Of a stretch of 64,000 bases of DNA, positions 1 through 9,780 are shown piece after piece. The DNA is taken from the NCBI GenBank assembly GCA_029204225.1, contig CM055106.1, forward strand, positions 41,806,368-41,870,367, written 5' to 3'. The notes under the pieces are model-generated. The model saw only the letters and a program-made list of their open reading frames with translations. It was not told where the DNA came from and made no database searches. The translations under genes were made by a program, and so were the position numbers. This DNA comes from Diphasiastrum complanatum (taxonomy: Eukaryota; Streptophyta; Lycopodiopsida; Lycopodiales; Lycopodiaceae). Position 1 is the stretch's first letter; every line of letters begins with the position of its first letter.

Positions 1-274
1 AAACGGTCTTCCGTCATTAAAGATTGATCTATCAAATTATAGTTTCAAACACTGAGCCACGCACGTCCTCCATAAATGGAAGTGACAGATTTCAGGTCAC
101 CATGCCACATCATCATCCCTTCTACACCGCTACCGCATAACATAGTTATTTTCCATTTCTTCCTTACACTTTCTTCCTGCAATTACATGCTTTCTTGCGC
201 TCATTCTCTTTGCGATCGAAGCACTCTCATACAAAATTTTGCGATCTACGGAGCTGTCGTCAAACATTCGACCA

Positions 275-1528
275 ATGGCTTCCGGATCAAGTTCTAGTTC
301 TACTATCATTTGGAAAGCACGCGCAGGAATTCGTCTGGCATCCATCCAGTCTTATTTGGATCAATGCAGGTTGGGTGATCTGAAAGTGGATCCTTCTATA
401 ATCTTATCTAAAGTAAGTACTGAATTTGTGAACTCCATCCACTCAATCTCTGAGGTGGACTTCAAAGTTCATGTGCGAGGAAATTTTTTCAACATTAGTG
501 AAGACCTGTTCTACACAGCCCTCGGGTTACCTTTGGATAGGAAGATGGTTTCAACGAACAAAGACTCAGTGGATGAAGCGGCACATTTTTTGAGCAATTG
601 TTTTGTACCCACGAAGGGGTACAAAATTTCAATGATCAAGAATACAACATTTAAGCTATTCTGTAAATGCGCGAATCAAGCAATATTTTTGACGGATGCG
701 GATGCGACAGTTTCAGTCCAAAATTTTGGCTATATATTGGATGTGTTAGCGGGTAATCCAGTTTGCCTTGGCATTATTACCTACAAGGTTTTTTTGCGAT
801 GGATTAAGCATCGAAAGTTTTCTAGCGTTGGAGCACATGTTTCCCGATTGTGTCGCCATTTTGACATTTTGACCGAGCAAGAGAAAACAATACTGACGGG
901 AAGGATGTTGGCTCCCAAGCCAATTGATCTTTCCAGCATACTGCATGTCCCTATTCCGGTTACACCAGATGTTGCACCAACAGTCGAAGTGGCAGCTATC
1001 AATGCTATGGAGATTGATGTTGCACCATCCCAACCAGATACAATTCCAGCTGTGGCAATGGATACAGATGGAGCTGCTGCTGCTGATTCTTCAAAGCTAG
1101 CATCTGCTTCCACTTCTCAGAAGCAGCAGAGTGCATCCACCTCTGATGATGATGCAACCCAGTCTGACACATCAAAGAAAGTACGAGCAGTTGCTGAAGG
1201 CGACCCTGGGGCACCTATTGAAGATGGCGACCCTGGGGCACCTATTGAAGATGAAGATGAACCAGACAACCAGCCCCAGTGGTTTCGAACCATGACAGAG
1301 AAAGCCAAAAATCTAGTGGCTGAAGTATACGAGTTGGACAAGTACCATCAAAAGATTACCATGGAATTTGTTAACTTAGCAAGGAGATGCGAAGAGGATC
1401 TAAAGGCATCCTACGAGAAGATCGATTCGCTCGAATCAGACAACCAGAAGTTGATCGAACGAAATCATTCTCTCGAAACACAGAAGTTTCTCTCTCTCTG
1501 TGCACCAATGCAGGGTCAATCACAGTAG
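275..1528 (+). CDS. Plant-transposon-protein-like domain gene, N-terminal part
   Basis: The reading frame starts at an ATG in good context (ccaATGG) and runs 417 codons to a TAG. Roughly residues 45-200 have the pattern I associate with the 'putative plant transposon protein' domain found near plant retroelements: a VRG segment, then a helix ending in LGLP, then a long helical stretch, then LCRHFDIL. Function is unknown; the domain is inferred from pattern, not from a search. Residues about 220-350 are low complexity (Pro, Ala, Ser, Asp) and include a perfect tandem GDPGAPIED pair. The last 70 residues form a coiled coil that ends early. The coiled coil resumes downstream in another frame, so the stop looks acquired, probably by slippage in the CT run near 1488-1500. 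No neighbour suggests a pathway. It may be a retroelement passenger gene or a domesticated derivative. Confidence 0.5.
   Translation: MASGSSSSSTIIWKARAGIRLASIQSYLDQCRLGDLKVDPSIILSKVSTEFVNSIHSISEVDFKVHVRGNFFNISEDLFYTALGLPLDRKMVSTNKDSVDEAAHFLSNCFVPTKGYKISMIKNTTFKLFCKCANQAIFLTDADATVSVQNFGYILDVLAGNPVCLGIITYKVFLRWIKHRKFSSVGAHVSRLCRHFDILTEQEKTILTGRMLAPKPIDLSSILHVPIPVTPDVAPTVEVAAINAMEIDVAPSQPDTIPAVAMDTDGAAAADSSKLASASTSQKQQSASTSDDDATQSDTSKKVRAVAEGDPGAPIEDGDPGAPIEDEDEPDNQPQWFRTMTEKAKNLVAEVYELDKYHQKITMEFVNLARRCEEDLKASYEKIDSLESDNQKLIERNHSLETQKFLSLCAPMQGQSQ
1199..1252 (+). repeat. 27-bp in-frame tandem duplication
   Basis: Two adjacent identical 27-bp units starting at 1199 and 1226 encode GDPGAPIED twice. 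The length is a multiple of three, so the frame is kept. Confidence 0.9.
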
Positions 1529-2828
1529 ATCTCACAAAGCTGAACCAGCTCCAAGGACAGATGCTCAAAAATTTTTGAGTCTAGTTCTTGAAATCGCTCG
1601 AGGATGCGAAGGCACTTGTCGAGGAAGAGTTGGCTGAGCTGAAGGAGTTGAAGGAGCTCTCGAGTGAAGGAGCTCTCGAGTGAAGCCACCCCATCTTGCA
1701 ACGGGCCCGATTCACATGACGAATATCTTCGGGCCCTGCTTCGCATTGATGACCTCACACAACAACTTCAAGCTGTGCCATCCTGTTCTGGAGCCTCAGA
1801 CCATTCCGAGTATTTGGAGGCTGTCGCGAATCTCGACAAGCTCGAGCAGGAGCTATCAAATCTCAAGCAACAATTGAAAGATCAGAAGCTGGCTGCTGAG
1901 TTGCAACTTGGCAACTGCATCCACACAGCCAAAGCGAACACGATGCAATCAGTCGAAGGTATGTGGTGACAGATTTCGTGCATTTGCTAAACGCTTCTGG
2001 AAATGGTGTCCACATGCATTTAATGTTGAATTGTAGTGGCGTGTGGATTACATGATGCTACCAAGCGCAGTACGCATCGCCTTCGACGAATGGAAGCGAC
2101 CTTGGGAGAAAGACAACTTTCTCTGGTTATGGGCCCAGCTCTCTATCGAACAGAAATGATGTCTCTATTGGTGCATAATCCAGGGTAAGTTCCAGGTCAT
2201 GCCTTTCGGATCAGCAGAGTTATACACAGGCTCTTCGACTAGGTATGCTCTAGAATATATTTGAATCAAAGAGTTTCAATTTTTGCGGAACGAAGACAAT
2301 AAGCGACATTTTTGGAAGCGAAAGTTGCAGTTTCAGCTGTACAAAACACAAGCTGTTGCGAATCTAGGCGAATTTAATGATGTCGGGTTGCTAATTAGTA
2401 TAAATATGGCTTATCCAGAACTATTTAGCCTTTATGTGGATTGGGAGCAAAATCTTGTAGATTATTTTGCGAAAATTTGACATAATCTGCAAGACAGAAG
2501 GAAGTCATTTTGCTACAAGCAGTTCTGTACATATTCATTTTGGCAGTTTGGTACTCTCGCGGCAAAAACATTATTTTTTGTTCAAAATCTTTATGTTAAA
2601 AGCTCTTTTATTAGATTTTCAGCTCGTTACTGTAAAGAAGTCACCCTTCGTAGTGATTCAGACGAAGATACAAAGTTATCTCAAGAGCTGTTCGATGGAA
2701 TATTGCTTGGGGTCAAATTAGAAGAATTCGGCAATTTACCAATTGGTCATTACACAAAATCAAAAGAAGACTTGCTGTTGATCGAAGCTCAACAAAACTT
2801 GGAGTTTGCTCAAAAACTATATAAATAA
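1529..2828 (+). pseudogene. Frameshifted coiled-coil tail and two downstream exons of the preceding gene
   Basis: After the TAG, heptad-rich sequence continues: 1510-1575 in frame +1, 1588-1680 again in frame +1 after two stops, and 1664-1958 in the original frame. A 16-bp tandem duplication (1651-1682) causes the last shift. At 1958 a donor (GAAG/GTATGT) pairs with an acceptor at 2036 to give a 78-bp intron that preserves frame into an exon at 2037-2184. That exon ends at GG/GTAAGT. An acceptor at 2653 keeps frame into a final exon 2654-2828 that ends TAA. The splice phases agree at both junctions, which argues for a real multi-exon ancestor. The last exons match no family I know. A sequencing or assembly error could mimic the frameshifts. 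Confidence 0.4.
1651..1682 (+). repeat. 16-bp frame-breaking tandem duplication
   Basis: The unit aaggagctctcgagtg occurs at 1651-1666 and again at 1667-1682. Removing one copy joins the coiled-coil frame at 1588-1666 to the frame that runs on to 1958. Confidence 0.9.
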
Positions 2829-4145
2829 TTGAATCGTTCATAAAACATTCATTCATGCCTTTGTTGTGCTGATGTTTCAATGGGATGCTGAATTTTTGAA
2901 GTTTAAAGATGTTTTGAAGTTTGATTCCAGTTTTCATCAACAATTCAAAGATCAACTCAAAACAACCTATTCAATTAAAGAAACAACAAGACACATATTC
3001 TCTAAGACAAAGAAATATCTAAAGGACGAAATATAAGACTAAGTCATTTTTCGAGAAAATATCTCCTAAGTACTTGCTTTGTAATTAAGGGCAAGACCTT
3101 TAATAGGAAAGACATTGCCTTGGATAACCTTTACTAGGTCGTCCACACGAAACGACTAGATACGAAAAGACATGTTAAACTAGAGTAACTTTAACTCTTA
3201 GTTAAATATACCTTTCATGGTATAATTGAATGTATACGTAGTCTAATTGTTAACTAGACCCTTTCGGGGGAGCGACGCACCTGTTGTCTAAAAGGTGTGT
3301 TTGTTCGCCTCGTAGAACATATATAGATCTTACACTTCAGTCTCGAGCATCGAGAGAGAAGAGTTTATGCATATGTAAGAGATTGAAGAAGTGAATAGAG
3401 TTTTGTGAGTTATTCTCTCTTATCTCTGTTCTTCGCACTGCTGAGTGTGAGTGATCTTGAGTCTGCTAACAATCTCTAACGCATTACATAAATTACTCTC
3501 TGATCAGACAAACTCTCTAGTGCATTACAGTCGCTTGCTGTGTATCCGTAAAGCATGCTCTAAAGAACCGTCTTAAAATCATCTTATTCGTCTATCGTGA
3601 ATACTTTTTTTTTGGCACTCGAATAACGACTATCTTTGGTACAGTCTAGCATGATCATTGAATAAAACTGTATGTATACATATGAGATGACAGTCCCTGT
3701 CTGAAGAATTGAGTCTTTGATCTGTTTTCTTGATTGTCACTAACATAAGTTTCTATCGTGCTCTGAAACCATTAATTTGGACTTTAGTTGTTGAGGACTT
3801 CTGTCTAGAAACGAACAGTTCGCGAACGCGATTAATTAATTGTCTGTACAATCACGAATACATTGAACATTTCTCAACTCTCTGTTGACACCTTAATCGG
3901 CCAAAGTGTAGTACTGTTGTACTACTCTGATAACATCTCATCTGTAGAACACGTTTCATTCGATTTGATAGAGGCCAGATTGTTGTTCTGAAAATTATCA
4001 ACACAACACACCCAAATATAAGTAATACTGGTTACTTTTAATGTCTGTCGACAACCAGCACTTGAAACCACTTGTCATAAATTGTACCAAAAACATAACT
4101 TTCTAACGCTGTCCTCTATGGGAACAACACTATTTGCTACAAAAT
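2829..4145. other. Non-coding stretch with an LTR-like or promoter-like leader
   Basis: No coding frame is recognisable. A TATATAG box at 3320-3326 is followed by a purine-rich leader (GAGAGAAGAG near 3350) and by CT-rich sequence, the kind of U3/R arrangement seen in LTRs. I could not find matching LTR ends, a second copy or a standard primer site, so its identity stays open. It lies immediately beyond the truncated 3' side of the gypsy remnant on its right. Confidence 0.25.
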
Positions 4146-4676
4146 CTATATTAACCTTGTTGGTATAGTACGACATGAGTCTATTAGTATTCTATCTATA
4201 GTCTGATCTCCTATGATAACACTAATCTCTGAAACTCCACAATCTCCTCTATCTACATATTCTACTCTTTTACTGTATGCAGGTATACTTAGTGTGACAA
4301 ACCTCTCCCCTTCCCCAGTCCCTACTGACTGAAGCCCTTCATCCTTTGAAGTATAGCTCTTGGATGATGTAGGTGTCTCACCTTCGTACTTATCATTTTC
4401 CCATGATATAGAAATTCTTTTGTGACTTTTCCCCGTCAGTGTCTCCATCTAGTCTCTAAAGGTAATCTTCTTCTTCTTCCAGTGGGTTATGACATCGGCC
4501 TGGTAGAGCCATGGTCGTCCTAATAATACTTTATATGACAATTGTCTTGTAGTTCTTAATATTATAAAATCCATAAGAAACTTATGGTCTCCAAAATAAA
4601 CTGTAACCTGAGACAATTCTCCTATTGGTGATCTTCTAGTTGCATCAGCTAATCTTAAATGTCTTAAGGTGGTTCA
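4146..4676 (-). pseudogene. Gypsy retropepsin C-terminus and protease-RT spacer
   Basis: From 4676 downward the frame reads LRLADATRRSPIGEL, then a beta-rich stretch and LLGRPWLYQADVITHW, which is the classic C-terminal flap-to-helix segment of plant gypsy proteases. An in-frame TAG at 4449-4451 separates it from 4446-4146. The latter holds the spacer with DKYEGETP and a Thr/Ser/Glu-rich run. The catalytic DTG/DSG segment that should lie just upstream is not visible, and the frame breaks at 4676. Enzyme activity is therefore excluded. Confidence 0.75.
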
Positions 4677-4719
4677 TTAGGCCTATCAAGGTTTAATTCT
4701 TTATTATTAGGAACTTTTA

Positions 4720-4929
4720 CTAACTGTTCTGCGACCTCGCTTTTTCTGTCGCATTTTTTGCGTTTTTTGCGGTTTTCACCAATTTCGTCTTAGTTTTCTT
4801 CTTATCTTTAAAAGTTAAAGAATCTTCAATACTTCTACTAGTTACTTTATTTATCTCTACATCTAAATCTAGCCATTGATGGTCTTGATCTAATGATTCA
4901 GACTCTACTTCTATACTCTGAACTATCAT
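4720..4929 (-). pseudogene. Gypsy gag-protease linker, Lys-rich fragment
   Basis: A short open stretch (about 69 codons) rich in Lys and Asp lies between the zinc-knuckle block and the protease end of the same element. It ends in a frame different from the protease. A continuation in another frame (EVAEQLVKVPNN) points to a small indel near 4740. No domain is recognisable. Confidence 0.4.
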
Positions 4930-5010
4930 GTCAGTGTTAGTCTTAGATGGCCAAGGGTCATCTTCTCTAGGCGAGTTTACAGACCTTGGTTTAGACCGTG
5001 GTTGTTGTGG

Positions 5011-5420
5011 CTAAGGATATTCAGCAGTGACATGCCCTTTGCCTTTACAGTTAGCCCAGAGTGGCACGTATCCTATTGACCTCCTGGGTTCAGGGCAATC
5101 AAGTGAATAGTGACCGGAGCTCTGCAATTGTAGCATGAACCCCTTACTCTGGGTGGTGGAGTGGGATCTCGTGTCCCACCCCTATGCAAAATAGTGTACT
5201 GTTGACCAGTACGATGTTTTGGTATAATGGTTTTTTGGTTAGTAGGAGTTGCAGTATAAGCTACCTCCTCATGATTATTAATTGGACAGAGGAATAATTC
5301 CTCTTCTAAATAGTTAGTTTGTAAACTGGGACAGTTAGTCTTAGAATGACCTTCCTTCCCACAAGCGGTACACCAAACATTGGCGTTAAGCTTTACTTTT
5401 TTTTCTCTTGGCTTTAACAT
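5011..5420 (-). pseudogene. Gypsy nucleocapsid with three CCHC-type zinc knuckles, two damaged
   Basis: The first knuckle is intact (CTACGKEGHSKTNC). About 60 residues on, CYNCRAP leads into a second knuckle whose His and last Cys lie in the next frame, so one base has been lost near 5117. In that second frame a third knuckle follows whose first and last Cys have become Trp and Tyr (the N-C-K-G-K-G-H core remains). In intact elements this protein binds genomic RNA in the virus-like particle. The knuckle triplet is unusually long for this class. Confidence 0.75.
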
Positions 5421-5448
5421 CAGAAATTTGGACCTTTAAATCACTCAT

Positions 5449-6728
5449 TTATTTTGCTAACATCTCAACACTTTTTCTTAATGGATCCATCTTTTTGGAT
5501 TTCTCCATTCTTTTCTTCCTATCTGAGTTCCTATTCTTGGATTTCCTATAAGAAGATTCTTCTTCTGATGAAGAAGAATAAGATGAATACTCTGAAGATG
5601 CTTTCTCATCCGCTGAATCAGATTCTGATTCAGACTCATTAGATGATTCAGATTCTTCTGTACGTTTCGATTTATGCTTATTACTACTTTTTCTTTCATT
5701 TCTCTGTCTACAAGAAATTTGAAAGTTTCGTAATTCTCGGCAGAAGCGATGACATCTTCCAAAGAAGTCATCAAACCCTGTCAACAATAGCGATCCATTT
5801 TCTTAGGCAAACCACCCAAGAACCATTCATTTTGCATAGGAATCGGATACTGGGCTCCTAACTTTCCTATTAAATTTTTAATTCTACGAGTATATTTCCT
5901 AAGTGATTCCTTCGGCTTTTTCTCAACTGAATTAAGCCAAGCCAACAGTCTAGTGGAATATCGTATCTCCCTAAACTGTTTAAGGAATGCTGCTTTTAAA
6001 GCATTCCAAGTATTAACCGTTTCCGGCACTAATTGACTATACCAAATCCTAGTCTGCTTTCGCAGAAGACCTGGCAAAATTCTAACTTTGTCCTCATCCA
6101 TATGTTCTTTGTTTGCTATGGTAATGTATTCAAACTGCGACAAATAACTATTCGCATCTTCAGATGATGATCTCTTAAAGAAATCGTATCTGATTTTTGT
6201 AGATGTGGGTGGCACTGGGTTAGCCATATTATTAGATGGTGGTGAACTAGGTGAACTTGGAGGACTCGGAGGATTTGAAGGATCAAAATCTAGACTACAC
6301 TCAGATAATGGTTTTGAAGAAGAAGATTTTGATTCTAGACTTGGTTTGGAAGTGGAATCAGACAAATCTAATTCAGATGAATCTGATTCAGATGAATCTG
6401 ATTCAGATGAATCTGATTCAGATGAATCTGATTCAGATGAATCTGATTCAGATGAATCTGATTCAGATGAATCTGATTCAGATGAATCTGATTCAGATGA
6501 ATCTGTAGAACTTGATGTTTCAACGGATCTTTCTTCGAATGAATCTACAAATGTTGTAGTAGCGTTTAGAAGATCATTAAACGCTTCAGGTGTTAATCTT
6601 GCTCTAACTAGCGAGTTTTGCAATTTCTGCAAATACAAATCTCTAGATTTTCTATATGCTTCTAATCGCTGTGCACGCGGCTCTAAACGTTTCTGTTCAA
6701 TAGTTGCTTGAGAGTATGTTCTTGGCAT
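5449..6728 (-). pseudogene. Gypsy gag (capsid) polyprotein
   Basis: An ATG at 6726-6728 opens a 315-codon frame. Residues 1-70 are basic and helical, and residues 75-110 are an ESDSS repeat. Residues 165-300 are a retrotransposon gag domain, with YDFFKRSSSEDANSYLSQFE, IWYSQLVPE and the FLKQFREIRYS helix typical of plant gypsy capsids. It stops at 5781 by frameshift. The sequence continues in another frame with EDVIASAENYETFKF and then a Ser/Glu/Lys-rich tail down to 5449. The capsid would form the virus-like particle. The primer site 66 bp upstream fits the gag start. Confidence 0.8.
6376..6504 (-). repeat. 15-bp minisatellite inside gag (ESDSS repeat)
   Basis: Eight perfect copies of gatgaatctgattca (plus-strand sense) and a ninth partial copy lie in tandem. 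On the coding strand each unit gives five residues of the Glu-Ser-Asp-Ser-Ser type. All full units are identical, which indicates recent expansion or homogenisation. Confidence 0.95.
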
Positions 6729-6793
6729 GCATTAGATGAGAAAGATTCGTAGACATAATACACTTAAAAATATTGCAAAAGATGACATTCATC

Positions 6794-6811
6794 TCCCTGG
6801 CAATGGCGCCA
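6794..6811 (-). other. Primer-binding site, tRNA-Asp type
   Basis: On the minus strand it reads TGGCGCCATTGCCAGGGA. This matches the plant gypsy site complementary to the tRNA-Asp 3' end except at two positions. At both, the second gypsy element (51023-51041) has G within a CpG and this copy has A. Confidence 0.8.
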
Positions 6812-6816
6812 AATTA

Positions 6817-7835
6817 TGTGGTGGCCTAGTCATTATAGATTTCCACAAAATCGATGAATTAAGTAGTATAAAAGGTTTGATCGTTCCCCAAGAGAGAGAA
6901 TAATCTCATCTTTTGTGTGATAAATGTATGTATGATGGTAAACAGACTGGGATGTGTAATATTCAAAGTGAATACTACAACGACATATCTGGTGATCCAA
7001 AGATATTTGGGTGAATTGGCATCCAGGAACACCAATGATGAAACGATTTGGTCAAGTTCTACGGTTGTAAAGATTACTTTATCTTTCAGGCTCTTCGGGT
7101 ATTAGATGAACAATCAGATCAGACAACAACTAGCAAATAGATTCATCAGACAGAATCACATTGGCTAAAGATTCCTATTAATCAAGCACATAGAATTAGT
7201 TCTTATCGCAGGAAGCAAACAGTTTAGAGCATCAAACAAACTGATTATCTGAATATATAGCTCATTCATAATTGAAAGAAGTTCTGCTAAAGGTTATGCT
7301 TAATAGCTTCAGCTAATTCCCTGCACACATTAGTCAGAATTGTTGCTTGCTGGTGACGCTTGAAAATCCATGTTAGAGTGGCTAAAATTCAGTAAAACTG
7401 AGAAATATGTGTGATGCAAACAAAACAGTGTCACAAACAATTACAGATCATATAGAGTGTATTCTCTCAATTGATAAGATGTAATGCTGTAAAAGATGAT
7501 AGAGAGAAAGTATGCTCAAGTTATAGAAACTTGCTCTTCTCTCTCTATTGATACTCAGCTCTGTGCAAAATGCGTAAGTACAATGGCACAAAGTGTTGAC
7601 CTTATAGGAACGATCATTGGCCTCAATGTCGTTTACCAACCGCCAAAATGTCGGTTGAGATCCACTCCTGCGTCTCTTATGGAACGTCGCAAATTCTACC
7701 CTAAATGTGAATTTACAAAGTGCAAATAGGCCTTTACATGAATTTAGGCACTATAGCACATTTACATGTATAAAAATTGAAAATTTTTACAATATATAAC
7801 AAAAACTTGGACAATGTGGGATCAGAGGCTCCACA
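6817..7835 (-). repeat. 5' LTR of the gypsy remnant
   Basis: The segment starts TGTGGTGGCC and ends GGCTCCACA, so it has TG...CA ends with a short inverted TGTGG/CCACA. It abuts the primer site across a 5-bp gap. A TATATA box near 7790-7799 is suitably placed for minus-strand transcription. No second copy lies in the window, so the boundaries rest on the terminal motif only. Confidence 0.6.
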
Positions 7836-7867
7836 TTTCTTAACAAGTTGAGGCACCAAATAATAAC

Positions 7868-7872
7868 AAGAC
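7868..7872. other. Target-site duplication, left copy (aagac)
   Basis: The bases aagac immediately precede the TG end of the copia LTR at 7873. The same five bases follow the CA end of the other LTR at 11731. Confidence 0.8.
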
Positions 7873-9029
7873 TGTCAGAAATAGGATGATAAATTGCAGC
7901 GGAAACTTCCTACTTCCAATGCATGACTACACCTATCAAAAATTGAACAAAGCAGTAGTGATTAAAATCACGTTCAGTCTTTAGCAACTAACTTTGAAAT
8001 TGCTAGATACTAAGTGATTACGTAGCCAAACATGAAGTATTGAATTCTCAGACAATTTCTATCAGTTACAAAATCAATACAGAGATGCATGCATTCTGAC
8101 ATATACTGAATGCAATAAGAAGATAGTATTGATTTAGAAAAATAAATCAGATGCTAGTGAGCGCAAAACAATAGCAGATAGAAACCACGCACTCTAAGTT
8201 GTCTCTGAGTAACTGAGAATAAGTCTGAATTAAGCACAATGTTGATAAGCAGTGGCGCAATAACAATTTCTAAAACAACTCTAAGAAGTGAGCTAGAATG
8301 CTCAAGAGTGTTCAAGCTCGCAGGCTTGAGAGAGAGCTAAACATTCAAATGCTTCTTCTGATAATTTTGATGATTATTGAAAACTTTATGAATATGAACA
8401 GCTATTTACACTAAGAAATTAGGTCGTCAATTGCGATCGCCAGTTGGCTGGTGATCCACTGGCATCCATCCGATTCCTTGTCATTGATTGCTGATAAGCG
8501 GTGAAATTGGCCGTAAACATTCTGTCTGCATAAATGAACCAAAACTGTAGTTCTACATAAATGAACTAAAACAGCCACATGCGAGATTCTCGTGAAAAGC
8601 AATAGTGTCGAGATTTTGCGAAAAACACGAAAAAGGAGACAATGGTTTTAAATCTCATTTAGGGTCGCCCTGCACTTTGCTAGAGTCATGTCCTTAGCAT
8701 TTTGAGGCACTTTGGAAAAAGCGAAGAATGCAACATTCTGCCAAGTGAAAAATGCGACTGCATATATGCTCGCAAATCCTGAAAGACAAAAAATACAACA
8801 TTCTGTCAAGTGAAAATGCGACTCTGCATATATGCTCGCAAATCATGACAGGCGAAAAATGCAAAAGGTGACACTATGGTAAAACTCTGTGTATTTTTGC
8901 AGACTGTGTAAAAACACTTGAAAAATTGCAGACTATAAAAACACGAGAAAATCTGTAGAATTGCATAAGCAACGGATGAAGATTAAAATCGATTAGTCGA
9001 TTGATAAGAAGGAGAATAATCCAACACTC
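7873..9029 (-). repeat. Left (3') LTR of the copia element
   Basis: 1157 bp starting TGTCAG and ending AATAATCCAACA. It abuts a polypurine tract (minus-strand GATTAAGGGGGAG, at about 9030-9043). From about 8108 on it is closely similar to 10815-11731. The left part (7890-8040) resembles the LTR of the nested copia at 20.6-21.8 kb, including the shared stretch gattacgtagccaaaca. Confidence 0.85.
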
Positions 9030-9033
9030 CCCC

Positions 9034-9625
9034 TTAATCTAAATTCTTGAATGCCTTGACCTTCAAACTTAGTTCTACACAAAATCTTTTGTGTGTATCC
9101 AAACTTAATGCTTTGGTAAAAATATCAGTTGTCATATCTTGCGTTCTATAATATTGTAATCTAACCTCTTCGTTGAGGACTTTTCTTCTGACGAAATGAT
9201 ACTTCAATTCAATGTGCTTACTCTTGGAATGAAATCTAGGATTGGCTGATAAAGCGATGGCACTTTGATTATCAAAAAATAATGTCATCGGAGCATATTG
9301 ATTCAGACAATGTGTCATCCACATATAAAGTGATAATGATAAAAGACTGTTGCACTGCTTTGAAGTAAACGTTTGAATCTAAAGAGCTAGTTGTGTAGCC
9401 GTGATCAATAAGAAAAGTATTGATCCTTTGAAACCATGCTCAAGCATATTGCTTCAAGCCATAAAGTGCCTTATAGAGTTTGCACACATGATTGTATTTA
9501 CCCTCAATTATATAACCTTCGGGTTGCACCATGTAATTGTCTTCTTTGATAACTCCATTGAGATATGCTATCTGTACATCCATTTTATGTATTTCCAGAT
9601 CTGCTGCAGTGGCAAATGATAGCAA
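9034..9625 (-). pseudogene. Copia RNase H and reverse-transcriptase fragment
   Basis: 9625-9440 encodes the RT palm segment KMDVQIAYLNG and YKALYGLKQYA. After a stop the frame continues through SSLDSNVYFK to LYVDDT near 9310. There it is joined, out of frame, to RNase H beginning LFFDNQSAIALSANPRFHS and ending DIFTKALSLDTH and VKAFKNLD at 9034. RT residues between the YVDD motif and the RNase H active-site helix are deleted. The gene therefore could not make a working enzyme. Confidence 0.8.
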
Positions 9626-9780
9626 AAGTTGAATAGAAGAATGCTTGACTACTGGATTGAAAGTTTCAGTTTAATTGATGTTGTATACCTGAGAAAATCC
9701 TCTGGTGACAAGTCGTGCCTTTCTTCTGTTGATGCTTCCATCTACATTGTACTTGACTTTGAAAATCCATTTGCAATCAA

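Larger units (their letters stand above)
4146..7835 (-). mobile_element. Ty3/gypsy retrotransposon remnant (5' LTR to protease)
   Basis: Read on the minus strand the order is LTR (7835-6817), tRNA-Asp primer site, gag with zinc knuckles, the C-terminal half of a retropepsin, then an acidic spacer. Reverse transcriptase, RNase H, integrase and the 3' LTR are absent. The spacer shares the motif DKYEGETP with the second gypsy remnant at 48.3-51.0 kb, so both belong to one lineage. Several frameshifts and stops show it is inactive. Confidence 0.8.

Noticed and set aside
3590-3650. tttttggcactcgaataacg as a primer-binding site
   Set aside because: It starts TGG but does not match the tRNA-Met, Asp or other common plant primer sites I know, and no LTR pair was found.
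6205-6711. 168-codon plus-strand frame with DESDSDESD repeats
   Set aside because: Antisense shadow of the gag minisatellite. The minus strand has the gag domain, zinc knuckles and primer site in the right order.
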